Source: Paenibacillus sp. W2I17
GTDB lineage: Bacteria > Bacillota > Bacilli > Paenibacillales > Paenibacillaceae
Assembly (NCBI RefSeq): GCF_030815985.1
Contig: NZ_JAUSXM010000001.1
Coordinates: 186,001-250,000 of the forward strand
Length of the DNA: 64,000 nt
Reading direction: 5' to 3'
Program-made: the position numbers and the translations under genes
Shown: piece by piece, positions 7,984-15,968 of the stretch
How the letters are laid out: each line of letters begins with the position of its first letter
How positions within the stretch are numbered: position 1 is the stretch's first letter
The notes under the pieces: model-generated
The model's database searches: none
The model's input: the letters and a program-made list of their open reading frames with translations, nothing else
What the model was told of the DNA's origin: nothing

Positions 7984-9102
7984 ATGAATCTAGCGGATAT
8001 GCTTACTTTTGCCGATATTGGCCAGCTTAATCGAATAGCAGACTATTACCAATGTGAATGCAAGCCCAATTCCAAACATGAACTCATCCAGAGTATTCTC
8101 ACTACATTGGGCAGCAGACCCTTTTTTGAGCAGCAGGTACGTCAACTGAATCAAGCAGATCAGCGCTTTTTGAACAACTTGTTGTTTGATCCTCGCCAGT
8201 ATTATGGTATGGAAGAACTCATTGCCATAGCCCGTCAATCGATGGACAAAAAGGAGAGTGAGGCTGGCGCGAGTCCACGTGATCTCATCGTTCGCTTTAA
8301 TAAGAGTGGATGGTTGTTCAATGGGACAACGCAGCAGACCAGGTATTTGTATCAAGTACCCCAGGATCTGAAATTAAGATTCAGGGATGTGTTATCCACA
8401 CATCTGCGAGCAGGCATTACCAAAACAACGGAACCACCCATGTATCGGGATGAATATCATCTCTTAGCGGATGATCTCAAGTTGTTCCTGCAGTTTGTCC
8501 AGCAACACGAAATTGCCCTTAACGCTGAAGGCATGATGTACCGTCGCTCTCAACAGCAGATTATGGAGCATCTGCATATTAGTGAGGAATTGGTGGGCAA
8601 AGGTGGATGGAGATTCGGATATGGCCGTTCCTTCAAGGATTACCCGGATCGTTTCGCACTTCTCTACGACTATGCATTTCACCATCGGCTGGTTCGTGAG
8701 GAGCAAGGCACGCTGAAGCTATCACCAGCTGGAGAAGACAAGCTGGGGGCAGAGAAAACAGCCGAAATGATACAGCTATTTAGGTTTTGGTTAAGATTGT
8801 ATAAAGGTGCTATTCCCAATCTGTCCTCTATTGTGTACTGGACAGGCGAATGTGCCCAAGAATGGTCAACCGCTGAGTCGCTGTTTCGTCAGATCGGTCC
8901 ATTCATTCAGCCGTTCTATTATGATACGGCCGAGGCCATCTATGATAACAGAATTGTTAAAATGATGTTGCATCTTGGCATGGTCCGTATTGGGGAACAT
9001 GAGGAAGGCCGGACTATACAAATGACAGCCTGGGGCACACGTCTTGCTGCATCCTGTCGCTCCATCTCAGGAGACATTACGCCTATTATGTTTGACAAGT
9101 GA
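7984..9102 (+). CDS. Unrecognised 372-aa protein
   Basis: I do not recognise this family with certainty. The product is soluble, with no signal peptide or membrane helix. Its first 45 residues (MLTFADIGQLNRIADYYQ, then SKHELIQSIL) look like a short helical SAP-like or DNA-binding unit. That arrangement recalls the N-terminal region of XPB/Ssl2-type helicase-associated proteins, but no helicase motif is present. The rest is rich in charged helices with winged-helix-like stretches (EEQGTLKLSPAGEDKLGAE). ATG 7984 is preceded by the purine-rich GGCGAGGCGATGG. The gene stands alone between a terminator and the carbonic-anhydrase-like gene, 45 nt downstream. A DNA-related role is only a guess. Confidence 0.75.
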   Translation: MNLADMLTFADIGQLNRIADYYQCECKPNSKHELIQSILTTLGSRPFFEQQVRQLNQADQRFLNNLLFDPRQYYGMEELIAIARQSMDKKESEAGASPRDLIVRFNKSGWLFNGTTQQTRYLYQVPQDLKLRFRDVLSTHLRAGITKTTEPPMYRDEYHLLADDLKLFLQFVQQHEIALNAEGMMYRRSQQQIMEHLHISEELVGKGGWRFGYGRSFKDYPDRFALLYDYAFHHRLVREEQGTLKLSPAGEDKLGAEKTAEMIQLFRFWLRLYKGAIPNLSSIVYWTGECAQEWSTAESLFRQIGPFIQPFYYDTAEAIYDNRIVKMMLHLGMVRIGEHEEGRTIQMTAWGTRLAASCRSISGDITPIMFDK

Positions 9103-9118
9103 AGGACAAGTTGCTAAA

Positions 9119-9142
9119 ATCACTCCCAAATTAAGGAGTGAT
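9119..9142 (+). promoter_or_regulatory. Hairpin enclosing the ribosome binding site of the next gene
   Basis: ATCACTCC (9119-9126) is a perfect 8-bp complement of GGAGTGAT (9135-9142). The second arm contains the Shine-Dalgarno sequence AAGGAG used by ATG 9147. If formed in the mRNA, the stem would hide the ribosome site. Confidence 0.5.
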
Positions 9143-9146
9143 AATA

Positions 9147-9653
9147 ATGATAATTCCATACAAAGGTCTACAACCTCAGTTACACCCTTCCGTATATATG
9201 GCTGAAGGTGCAAAACTGATCGGTGATTTGAGAATGGGAGAAGAGTCTTCCGTCTGGTTCAATGCAGTCCTGCGGGCTGATTTGGCTCCTATTATCATTG
9301 GAAAGCGCTGTAATATTCAAGATAACGTTGTTGGGCATGTCAATACTGATCAACCTTTGATTGTGGGAGATGATGTTTCAGTAGGACACACAGCGATCAT
9401 TCATGGTTGTTGTATTGGAACAGGATCATTAATCGGCATGGGAGCCATTCTGCTGAATGGAGCCGACATTGGCGAATATACGCTGATTGGAGCCGGTTCT
9501 GTTGTTACTGAGAATAGTAAAATTCCGCCCTATACTCTTGCTTTGGGGACACCTGCCAAAGTGATACGTGAGCTGACTGATGCCGATCTGGAGCGGATGT
9601 CCAGAACTTCACTGGGTTATGTTACCAAAGGAAAAGAATATAGGAGCTCTTAA
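9147..9653 (+). CDS. Gamma-carbonic-anhydrase-like left-handed beta-helix protein
   Basis: The 168-aa protein consists of hexapeptide repeats of the left-handed beta-helix. The three metal-ligand histidines are in the expected spacing: NVVGHVNTD (about residue 69), then GHTAIIHGC (about residues 86 and 91). The usual GMGAILLNGADIG and GAGSVVTENSKIPP turns follow. ATG 9147 follows AAGGAG with 9-nt spacing, while GTG 9138 upstream lies within that ribosome site and was rejected. Members are trimeric zinc or iron proteins; many bacterial ones have weak or no carbonic anhydrase activity, so the reaction remains open. The ribosome site lies in a hairpin, suggesting translational control. Confidence 0.88.
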   Translation: MIIPYKGLQPQLHPSVYMAEGAKLIGDLRMGEESSVWFNAVLRADLAPIIIGKRCNIQDNVVGHVNTDQPLIVGDDVSVGHTAIIHGCCIGTGSLIGMGAILLNGADIGEYTLIGAGSVVTENSKIPPYTLALGTPAKVIRELTDADLERMSRTSLGYVTKGKEYRSS

Positions 9654-9676
9654 ATCCGTTTTGGAGGTGCATCCTA

Positions 9677-9856
9677 TTGGATAAAATGAAAGTTACGTAT
9701 GAAGTCATGTTGGGGCTGGCAGCTGAGATGGTGTGGGACGAAGCGCTTCGCAAACAGCGCAGCGAGAAGCTCTATTTGGAAATCGATAAAGCGTTAGCTA
9801 CCGGAGACGAAGTAGCTTTCCGGAGTCTGACGGATGAACTGAGAACCATAAACTGA
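9677..9856 (+). CDS. Small free-standing IDEAL-domain protein
   Basis: This 59-aa frame begins at TTG 9677, with GGAGG 9 nt upstream. Its centre reads KLYLEIDKALATGDEVAF, the IDEAL (interacting domain) pattern seen in small Bacillales proteins and in ComK or YpiB. It is acidic and helical with no membrane segment. In B. subtilis the syntenic neighbour upstream of ypiF is ypiB, which carries an IDEAL region attached to a larger domain. Here only the IDEAL part is present. A role as an adaptor or binding partner is inferred from the domain. A terminator follows. Confidence 0.8.
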   Translation: MDKMKVTYEVMLGLAAEMVWDEALRKQRSEKLYLEIDKALATGDEVAFRSLTDELRTIN

Positions 9857-9883
9857 TAGGCAAAATATATCCTTTCTGAGATA

Positions 9884-9916
9884 AAAGGGAATGCGCAGAG
9901 GCGTATTTCCTTTTTT
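9884..9916 (+). terminator. Rho-independent terminator after the IDEAL-domain gene
   Basis: AAAAGGGAATGCG pairs imperfectly with CGTATTTCCTTTT around a CAGAGG loop, and the arm runs into six T residues (9911-9916). It separates this gene from the ypiF-qcr region. Confidence 0.8.
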
Positions 9917-10008
9917 GATATGTGTAATTCTGAAATGAATGTCTGGATTTATAAGATATGGTCATATATAATATGGGAATAAAATGGATAGAGAGGGGAT
10001 ATAGGGAA

Positions 10009-10431
10009 TTGAAATTCAGTGAGATGACTCAAGACAGCTGGGCTGAACTGCAACTCTATCTGGATACATGCCTTATTCCATACACAGCTCTTAGCGGTGA
10101 GCAGTCGCCAGTTGAAGCTACCGAGGCATTGGAGCGGCTGAGAGATTTTCTGGATCTGGTCGAAATTCCTTTCAAAGGGAGAATCATGACATATCCAGCC
10201 TTTCATTATGCTAATTCAGAATTGTCAATGACATTAAATTCCTTGTCCGCACAGCTTAAATCCTCAGGATTCAAATATGTGGTTATTATGTCATCAGATG
10301 GTCATTTGGATGGCGTGGAAATTCCAGCTGCTGATCTGATTTTGAGTCGGTCCGTGTTAACTCATGAGATCGGAGAAGATGGGATTGCGAGATTTATAGG
10401 GGAAAAGATACGAGAGTTGTGGAAAAAATAG
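10009..10431 (+). CDS. ypiF: YpiF-like protein (DUF2487)
   Basis: The 140-aa product begins KFSEMTQDSWAELQLYLDTC and ends in a charged helix (FIGEKIRELWKK). The overall pattern and position directly before qcrA match B. subtilis YpiF, a DUF2487 protein of unknown function. TTG 10009 was preferred because GAGAGGGG lies about 10 nt upstream and translation then starts at the conserved part. ATG 9958, 17 codons earlier, has no ribosome site and overlaps a TATAAT-like element (9965-9970). No membrane segments are seen. Its link with the cytochrome bc complex is by neighbourhood only. Confidence 0.8.
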   Translation: MKFSEMTQDSWAELQLYLDTCLIPYTALSGEQSPVEATEALERLRDFLDLVEIPFKGRIMTYPAFHYANSELSMTLNSLSAQLKSSGFKYVVIMSSDGHLDGVEIPAADLILSRSVLTHEIGEDGIARFIGEKIRELWKK

Positions 10432-10512
10432 TTTTTGGCGACAAATGTGACAATTTTACAACATTTTTTTAATAACGCTTACAATTGAACCTTAAAAATG
10501 TGTGACAAATTC

Positions 10513-10541
10513 TTGACGGTGTTCTAGGGCTACTATATGAT
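10513..10541 (+). promoter_or_regulatory. Sigma-A-type promoter of the qcrABC operon
   Basis: TTGACG (10513-10518), a 17-bp spacer and TATGAT (10536-10541) give a five-of-six match at each hexamer. The untranslated leader to qcrA is about 75 nt. It contains TGAAAACGTTTGAG (10578-10591), one base short of the cre consensus, and TGTGACAA-like repeats lie upstream. Control by CcpA or redox regulators is possible but unproven. Confidence 0.7.
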
Positions 10542-10623
10542 TATGTATGTTCTAGTAAGTCGTGGAATTTATGAAAATGAAAACGTTTGAGAGAGTTGGC
10601 TGAAAAAGGGGGTTGGAGACAGT

Positions 10624-11166
10624 ATGAGCAGTGAGCATGACCACCACGAAGCTTCATTGAAATTGCCAAGCCGCATGGAGATGTCACGCAGGCAGTTTTT
10701 GACGTACACGCTTGGTGGAGCTACAGCCTACATGGCCGCCGGTGCAATCCTTCCTATGGTCCGTTTTGCGGTGGACCCGATTTTGCAACATAAGGGAGAA
10801 GGCACCTCTGTCAAAGTAGCTGAAATCAGCAAAATTACGAATGAGCCTCAAGAATTCACCTTTGAACTTAAACAACAGGATGGTTGGTATCTGAGTAATG
10901 CATCGTTAGTGGCGTGGATTCGCAAAGACGAGCAGGGTAAAATTTATGCACTCTCACCTATCTGTAAACATCTGGGATGTACAGTAGGCTGGAATAGTGA
11001 CAAGCAATACCCTGACGAGTATCATTGCCCCTGCCATGGCGCGCACTATGACAAGGAAGGGAAGAATCTTGCCGTAGCCCCCAAACCGCTGGATGAGTAC
11101 GTAGTCAAGGAAGAGCAGGGTTGGGTATATCTGGGCGACATTGTTCCGAACACCCGAGTGAATTAG
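10624..11166 (+). CDS. qcrA: Menaquinol-cytochrome c reductase, Rieske iron-sulfur subunit
   Basis: QcrA is the Rieske subunit of the b6c-type complex that oxidises menaquinol. The 180-aa protein has SRRQFLTY near residues 20-27, a twin-arginine-type signal, followed by a hydrophobic anchor (GGATAYMAAGAILPMV). The 2Fe-2S ligands lie in CKHLGC (about 118-123) and CPCHGA (about 137-142). Start ATG 10624 follows GGGGGTTGGAGA. It is the first gene of qcrABC and lies in the same order and context as in B. subtilis. Folding in the cytoplasm and Tat export are expected from the signal. Confidence 0.97.
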   Translation: MSSEHDHHEASLKLPSRMEMSRRQFLTYTLGGATAYMAAGAILPMVRFAVDPILQHKGEGTSVKVAEISKITNEPQEFTFELKQQDGWYLSNASLVAWIRKDEQGKIYALSPICKHLGCTVGWNSDKQYPDEYHCPCHGAHYDKEGKNLAVAPKPLDEYVVKEEQGWVYLGDIVPNTRVN

Positions 11167-11181
11167 GAGGCGTGAACGCAG

Positions 11182-11853
11182 ATGTTTAAAAATGTCTATG
11201 ACTGGATTGACGAGCGTCTTGACATCACGCCAATCTGGCGGGACGTTGCGGATCATGAAGTTCCAGAGCATGTAAATCCGGCTCATCACTTTTCCGCATT
11301 CGTGTACTGCTTTGGTGGATTGACGTTCTTTATTACTGTTATTCAGATTCTGTCAGGCATGTTCCTGACCATGTATTATGTACCTGATATTATCAATGCT
11401 TACGCAAGTGTGGAGTACCTGCAGACCAAAGTAGCCTTCGGCCAAATTGTTCGCGGCATGCACCACTGGGGAGCCAGTCTGGTTATCGTAATGATGTTCT
11501 TACATACGATGCGTGTGTTCTTTACAGGCTCTTACAAGGCACCGCGTGAAATGAACTGGGTTGTCGGCATGCTGATCTTTTTCGTCATGTTGGGCCTGGG
11601 GCTGACAGGGTACTTGTTGCCATGGGATAACAAAGCCTATTTTGCAACAAAAGTAACACTGGAGATTGCCAATACGGTTCCTTGGCTGGGACCGATTATT
11701 AAAGAATTCCTGCAAGGCGGTACGATTGTCGGTGCACAGACACTAACCCGATTCTTTGCCCTGCACGTATTCTTCCTCCCCGCTGTGCTTCTGGTGCTTC
11801 TGGTCGGACACTTTATCATGATCCGCAGACAGGGCATTTCGGGACCACTATAA
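11182..11853 (+). CDS. qcrB: Menaquinol-cytochrome c reductase, cytochrome b6 subunit
   Basis: This 223-aa integral membrane protein matches the b6 half of split cytochrome b. Four helices lie near residues 38-60, 94-115, 126-148 and 190-214. Paired haem histidines occur in RGMHHWGASL and MFLHTMRV on helix 2 and in FALHVFFLP and LVGHFIMI on helix 4. The cysteine in VYCFGG is the site that binds the extra haem in b6f-like complexes. AGGAGG precedes ATG 11182, 15 nt after qcrA. It forms the quinol-oxidising core with the N-terminal part of QcrC. Confidence 0.97.
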   Translation: MFKNVYDWIDERLDITPIWRDVADHEVPEHVNPAHHFSAFVYCFGGLTFFITVIQILSGMFLTMYYVPDIINAYASVEYLQTKVAFGQIVRGMHHWGASLVIVMMFLHTMRVFFTGSYKAPREMNWVVGMLIFFVMLGLGLTGYLLPWDNKAYFATKVTLEIANTVPWLGPIIKEFLQGGTIVGAQTLTRFFALHVFFLPAVLLVLLVGHFIMIRRQGISGPL

Positions 11854-11874
11854 ACTGAGAAGGGAGGAATCGCA

Positions 11875-12759
11875 ATGGCTCACGGACATAAGAAGGATGA
11901 TGAGGAAAAGGTTATCTTTGTCGGTGATTCACGGGTCCGTAAAGGGGCGGGATTCATTACCCCGCCTGATTACACGGCGTATCCCGGCAAATCAGAAGCC
12001 TTTATTCCCAACTTCCTGCTGAAAGAATGGATGGTTGGTGTCGTTGTATTGGTGGGGATTCTGGTTCTCACGATCTCAGAACCTGCACCTTTAGGCTATC
12101 CGGCCAATCCGAGCGCATCCGTAATTCCTATGCCGGACTGGTACTTCCTTTTTCTGTATCAGTACTTGAAGTATCCATACGCATCGGGCGATTACGTTCT
12201 GCTCGGGGTACTGGGGGTCAGCGGAGTCGCTTTTGGAGCTTTGCTGCTGGCACCATTCCTGGATACAGGGAAGGAGCGGCGTTTCTATAAACGCCCAATT
12301 GCTTCATCACTGATGATTTTGTCGGTCATTTCTGTATTCTACCTGACAAATGTAGCGTGGACGCACTACGAGCATGAGTTGGAAGCAAGTGGACAGAAGC
12401 CTGAACATATTCAACGTGAAGAAGAAGCGCTGGAGAGGCGTGAACAGGGGCTCCCACCCGTTTCCAATGCACCTGGACAGCAAGAAGAAGTTGCGATCGT
12501 GGAACAGGATGATCCTGCAATGGAAACGTATAAGAAGGCCGGTTGTATTGGCTGCCATGCGGCTGATATGAAGGGCGCAAGTGGACCTTCACTTCGGGGT
12601 GTGGGTGACAAGCACAGCCAGGAAGAGATTCTGACCATCATTAAAGATGGTTATAACCAGATGCCTCCTCAGTACAATAACGCCATCGCTCAAGGTGTCA
12701 CGGATGAAGAGATCACTCATCTGACCGAATGGCTTGCGAAACAGAAAGCAGAACAGTAA
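11875..12759 (+). CDS. qcrC: Menaquinol-cytochrome c reductase, subunit IV/cytochrome c fusion
   Basis: The 294-aa protein joins a subunit-IV-like membrane part to a cytochrome c domain, the arrangement known for Bacillus QcrC. Three hydrophobic helices lie near residues 52-70, 103-125 and 140-160, and PMPDWYFLFLYQYLKYP is the conserved quinol-site PDWY segment. After an acidic linker, CIGCH (about 224-228) binds haem c covalently. The Met in NQMPPQ (about 262) is the likely axial ligand. Start ATG 11875 follows GGGAGG. A terminator ends the operon 18 nt downstream. Confidence 0.96.
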   Translation: MAHGHKKDDEEKVIFVGDSRVRKGAGFITPPDYTAYPGKSEAFIPNFLLKEWMVGVVVLVGILVLTISEPAPLGYPANPSASVIPMPDWYFLFLYQYLKYPYASGDYVLLGVLGVSGVAFGALLLAPFLDTGKERRFYKRPIASSLMILSVISVFYLTNVAWTHYEHELEASGQKPEHIQREEEALERREQGLPPVSNAPGQQEEVAIVEQDDPAMETYKKAGCIGCHAADMKGASGPSLRGVGDKHSQEEILTIIKDGYNQMPPQYNNAIAQGVTDEEITHLTEWLAKQKAEQ

Positions 12760-12777
12760 AATCGAAATAACCAATGA

Positions 12778-12808
12778 AACCTGATCGTTTATGCGGTCAG
12801 GTTTTTTT
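12778..12808 (+). terminator. Rho-independent terminator after qcrC
   Basis: AACCTGATCG pairs with CGGTCAGGTT (one wobble) around a 6-nt loop and continues into seven T residues. The open frame of ypjA extends through it, which helps rule out the upstream ATG 12774 as that gene's start. Confidence 0.92.
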
Positions 12809-12872
12809 GAAGTGTTTTTTTTGGACAGCACTGTATCGTGCACAATATATGATGAAGGAAGGGGCAGGGAAT

Positions 12873-13499
12873 GTGGCTTTATCGTATTTCTGGAGTAGGG
12901 AATTTCTGACCAATCGTTATTTCCTGTGGCTATTATTTTGGTGTAATGCGGTAGGAACGGTATACGGATACATCTGGTATGGAGAGCAAATGAAATTGAC
13001 GCTGGCTGAGCAGCCGGTGTGGCAGATCGTATTTGTGCCGGATAGTCCAACAGCGAGTTTGTTTTTTACTTTAGCGTTGTTATGGGTCTTGTACCCACCA
13101 CGGTCCATCATTATCAAACGGATCGGACATGTGATTCAGGCGCTTGCCGTGGTCACATCTGTGAAATATGGCGTGTGGGCCGTGTCCATTATTTTCGCTG
13201 GCTGGATGCAAGGTGGTACACAGCACTGGCAAGACTGGATGTTGATTGCTTCGCATAGTGCGATGGCCATTGAAGCTCTAATTTATGTACGCTTTTTCGG
13301 CTTCCGCTGGGCTTCCCTTGTCGTTGCAGGTCTCTGGACGCTGTTGAACGATACGATGGATTATACATATGATATTTACCCTTGGTTACCCGCATCCCTC
13401 TATGATCATGTAGATGGTGTGCGTAATTTCACATTCGGACTGACACTGGTAAGCATTCTGTGCGCGTGGCTGGCCTTAAGACAAGCGAAACGAACCTGA
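12873..13499 (+). CDS. ypjA: YpjA-like membrane protein (DUF1405)
   Basis: This 208-aa protein has about six hydrophobic segments, opening with FWSREFLTNRYFLWLLFWCN and including FFTLALLWVLYPP and LLNDTMDYTYDIYPWLP. The pattern and position after qcrC fit DUF1405 protein YpjA of B. subtilis, whose function is unknown. GTG 12873 was chosen because AAGGAAGG lies 10 nt upstream. ATG 12774, 33 codons earlier, sits inside the qcrC terminator. TTGGAC (12821) with AATATA (12844) is a possible promoter. Confidence 0.82.
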   Translation: MALSYFWSREFLTNRYFLWLLFWCNAVGTVYGYIWYGEQMKLTLAEQPVWQIVFVPDSPTASLFFTLALLWVLYPPRSIIIKRIGHVIQALAVVTSVKYGVWAVSIIFAGWMQGGTQHWQDWMLIASHSAMAIEALIYVRFFGFRWASLVVAGLWTLLNDTMDYTYDIYPWLPASLYDHVDGVRNFTFGLTLVSILCAWLALRQAKRT

Positions 13500-13565
13500 G
13501 ATCCGATCTTGAGCTTGTTCTAATGAACTGTCCCCCGCCATACATTGGTGGTGGGAGGGATGTCC

Positions 13566-14435
13566 ATGAAGAGAACGTTTGGGATCAAAACTGGCTTACT
13601 GGTGGTATCGTTCGTGGCTCTAATGCTGTGGACGAACTTAGCATATCGTGTATCCGCGCAAAGTGAAGCATTAAATTCGAATTCAGATCAGCAAGTGTCC
13701 ACAAGCAATTCAATTGTACAACTGAATGAGGAAGCAGCCATATTGTATCGGCAGGCGCTCGAGAATAATATTGAAGAAGTGCGAGGAAGCATTCTGCGTA
13801 TCAGTAAAAGTCTGGAGCATATCTCCTTTGAGGGACAAACAACAGTCGAGGGCATTCACGCCTTGTCCGAAACCATAGTTGAAGTGAAACAAGCCGTTGT
13901 GAAGGTGAAAAATGACGATGCTTCTCTTCAGCAGTCCTCTGCCAAGCTCAGACTTGCAGCAGATAGTCTCGCGAATCCAACCAAACCTTTATGGCTTCAG
14001 TATTATAAAATCGTGAAAAACGATCTGGACGCTTTATCCGCTGCTACAAATCAAGGGCAAACTGCGGCCGTACTGGCAAACCGCTACACCGTTCTGGAGG
14101 AGCATTATGAGACGATTCGTCCTGCCGCACTGATTCGCCGTGAACCGTATGAGATTGCTCAGATGGACGCCTGGTTATCTCATACCAAAGGGCTTACCGC
14201 TGCCAAGCAACCTGATCTGGCTCAATTAAAGAGCATGGTGGGCCATGGGGAGGAACTGGTGAACCAGTTGTTTGGTCGCGAGAAGGACGAGAGTGCCTTT
14301 GTACCTTTTGTACAGGGTCCCGATCGCAGGGCAGCCGGGCTGCTCATTAGTTCGGTCATTGTGGCGACGTTAAGTTACGCCGGATATCGTAAATATCGTG
14401 CGCAGCAGCAGGGGATTTTTCCTTTTCGGCGTTAA
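13566..14435 (+). CDS. ypjB: YpjB-like sporulation-associated membrane protein
   Basis: The 289-aa product has an N-terminal hydrophobic signal (LLVVSFVALMLWTNLAY) and a helical extracytoplasmic region. Near residue 255 there is a C-terminal membrane helix (GLLISSVIVATLSYAGYRKY) with a basic tail. This layout and the position between ypjA and ypjC match YpjB, annotated in Bacillus as a sporulation protein of unknown mechanism. ATG 13566 follows GGGAGGG at 7 nt; ATG 13560 is too close to that site. It ends in front of a bidirectional terminator. Confidence 0.78.
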   Translation: MKRTFGIKTGLLVVSFVALMLWTNLAYRVSAQSEALNSNSDQQVSTSNSIVQLNEEAAILYRQALENNIEEVRGSILRISKSLEHISFEGQTTVEGIHALSETIVEVKQAVVKVKNDDASLQQSSAKLRLAADSLANPTKPLWLQYYKIVKNDLDALSAATNQGQTAAVLANRYTVLEEHYETIRPAALIRREPYEIAQMDAWLSHTKGLTAAKQPDLAQLKSMVGHGEELVNQLFGREKDESAFVPFVQGPDRRAAGLLISSVIVATLSYAGYRKYRAQQQGIFPFRR

Positions 14436-14465
14436 ATTGATATGAACCTGATCGTGGTATATAAA

Positions 14466-14526
14466 AAAGACCTCTTTTCACGTAAACAGCCACTATAACG
14501 GCTCTTCATGCGAAAAGAGGTTTTCT
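14466..14526. terminator. Bidirectional terminator between ypjB and ypjC
   Basis: ACCTCTTTTC and GAAAAGAGGT form a long stem around about 32 nt, flanked by A-rich and T-rich tracts on both sides. The genes on either side converge, so the element probably stops both transcripts. Confidence 0.8.
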
Positions 14527-14546
14527 TGTAGTTTCTGTATAGTGCA

Positions 14547-15416
14547 TCAACTTTCTTTGAAACCTTCGCCATGTACATCGTGAACATCGCTGATGATGAC
14601 AAAAGCTTTGGGGTCAATGGAACGTACAATCGTCTGCAGTCGTCTGAACTCTTGCCTGGAGATCACGCAGTAGGCCATGTGTTTGGCCTGTTTAGAGTAC
14701 GCGCCAATGGCTGGAATGAGGGTGACGCCACGATCCATATCCCGTGTGATCTGGTCCGCAATCTCGGGTGCATGGTCACTAATGATCATAAATGCCCGGG
14801 CAGAATATGCACCTTCCTGAATAAAGTCGATGACTTTGGAGGCAATGAATACAGCTACGAGCGTATACAGAATTTTTTCTTTGGGGATGTAGATGAGAGA
14901 GAGCCCGATAATGACGAAGTCGATGCCCAATAATACTCGTCCCATACTCCATCCATACTTACGATTGAGAATACGAGCAATGATGTCTGAACCGCCCGTC
15001 GTTCCACCCCAACGAAATACGATGCCAAGACCGGCTCCAAGGGTAACACCTGCATATAGTGCTGCTAACAGGAGGTCATTCTCGGTATGTAATGGTTCAA
15101 TCCAGCCCAAGTGAATCAACTTCTCAAACAACCATAGAAAAACGGTCAGTGCCCCAATTCCGATACCCGTATAGATCATCTGTCTGCCGCCCAAAATTTT
15201 GAGCCCAATCAGAAAGAGGGGAACATTCAGAATCAAGGTTGTAAGTGAAGGTGAGATGCCAAAAGCGTAATTGATCAGCACCGTAACCCCGGTGAGGCCA
15301 CCTTCCATAAGCTGGTTGGGGATAATGAAATAGAGGAGCCCAAAGGCATATAAGGCTGTCCCCAGCACGATGGGAAGAACCAGTTTAACTTGAACCCAGG
15401 TTTTGGCAGTGCTCAT
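14547..15416 (-). CDS. ypjC: YitT-family membrane protein (YpjC-like)
   Basis: The 289-aa protein has five to six hydrophobic helices in its first two thirds (for example VLGTALYAFGLLYFIIPNQL), the GGLTGVTVLINY and RWGGTTGGSDIIARI motifs of YitT proteins, and a soluble C-terminal DUF2179 domain (YSKQAKHMAYCVISRQEF). The function of the family is unknown; the C-terminal domain is thought to bind ligand. The start was set at ATG 15416 because GCGAGGGAT lies just upstream; ATG 15455 lacks a ribosome site. It corresponds to B. subtilis ypjC by position, but here it is on the opposite strand to its neighbours. Confidence 0.88.
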   Translation of the reverse strand: MSTAKTWVQVKLVLPIVLGTALYAFGLLYFIIPNQLMEGGLTGVTVLINYAFGISPSLTTLILNVPLFLIGLKILGGRQMIYTGIGIGALTVFLWLFEKLIHLGWIEPLHTENDLLLAALYAGVTLGAGLGIVFRWGGTTGGSDIIARILNRKYGWSMGRVLLGIDFVIIGLSLIYIPKEKILYTLVAVFIASKVIDFIQEGAYSARAFMIISDHAPEIADQITRDMDRGVTLIPAIGAYSKQAKHMAYCVISRQEFRRLQTIVRSIDPKAFVIISDVHDVHGEGFKES

Positions 15417-15588
15417 AAGATCCCTCGCTGTAGATAAATTAGAATGAAGAATCAATCATTCCCATCTAGTATACCTGTTTATTGAATCTTTAAAAATGAT
15501 TTGTCGCTGATGATGGTGGAAGTGAATCTAAATAACTGATATTATTAGGAACAAATACGACATCATTTCAAAAGGAGAATCCGTTCTC

Positions 15589-15918
15589 ATGGAGAAAAGC
15601 ATCGCAGAAATGCAGCGTGAGGTTGATCAGTATATCTCCCAGTTCAAGGAGGGGTATTTCAGTCCTCTGGCCATGTTGGCCCGGATGTCTGAAGAGGTTG
15701 GGGAGCTCGCCAGGGAAGTGAATCATGAATTCGGCGAGAAGCCGAAGAAATCTTCCGAAGCAGCCAATTCCATTGAACTTGAGCTTGGAGATATTTTATT
15801 TATCACGATTTGTTTTGCGAACTCACTGGGAATTGATCTGGCTGAGGCGCACGATAAAGTCATGCATAAATTTAACACCCGCGATGCCAATCGGTGGACA
15901 CCCAAAAACACCGATTAG
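15589..15918 (+). CDS. ypjD: MazG-like nucleotide pyrophosphohydrolase (YpjD)
   Basis: The 109-aa protein shows the all-alpha NTP pyrophosphatase signature. The first helix has MLARMSEEVGELAREVNHEF with the metal-binding EExxE pattern. ELELGDILFITICFANS has the second ExxD pair, and KFNTRDANRW is the basic tail. It probably hydrolyses non-canonical nucleoside triphosphates in the cytoplasm. ATG 15589 follows AAAGGAGAA. Position between ypjC and dapB matches B. subtilis ypjD. The TPR gene begins 51 nt downstream, so the two may be co-transcribed. Confidence 0.9.
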   Translation: MEKSIAEMQREVDQYISQFKEGYFSPLAMLARMSEEVGELAREVNHEFGEKPKKSSEAANSIELELGDILFITICFANSLGIDLAEAHDKVMHKFNTRDANRWTPKNTD

Positions 15919-15968
15919 GCGTAGATTACATATGCTGTACCATCACCCGATCGGGGAGGGTCAGCTTA

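Noticed and set aside
10578..10591. cre-like TGAAAACGTTTGAG in the qcrA leader
   Set aside because: It misses the conserved C near the end and lies well downstream of the promoter, so it was not listed as a separate operator.
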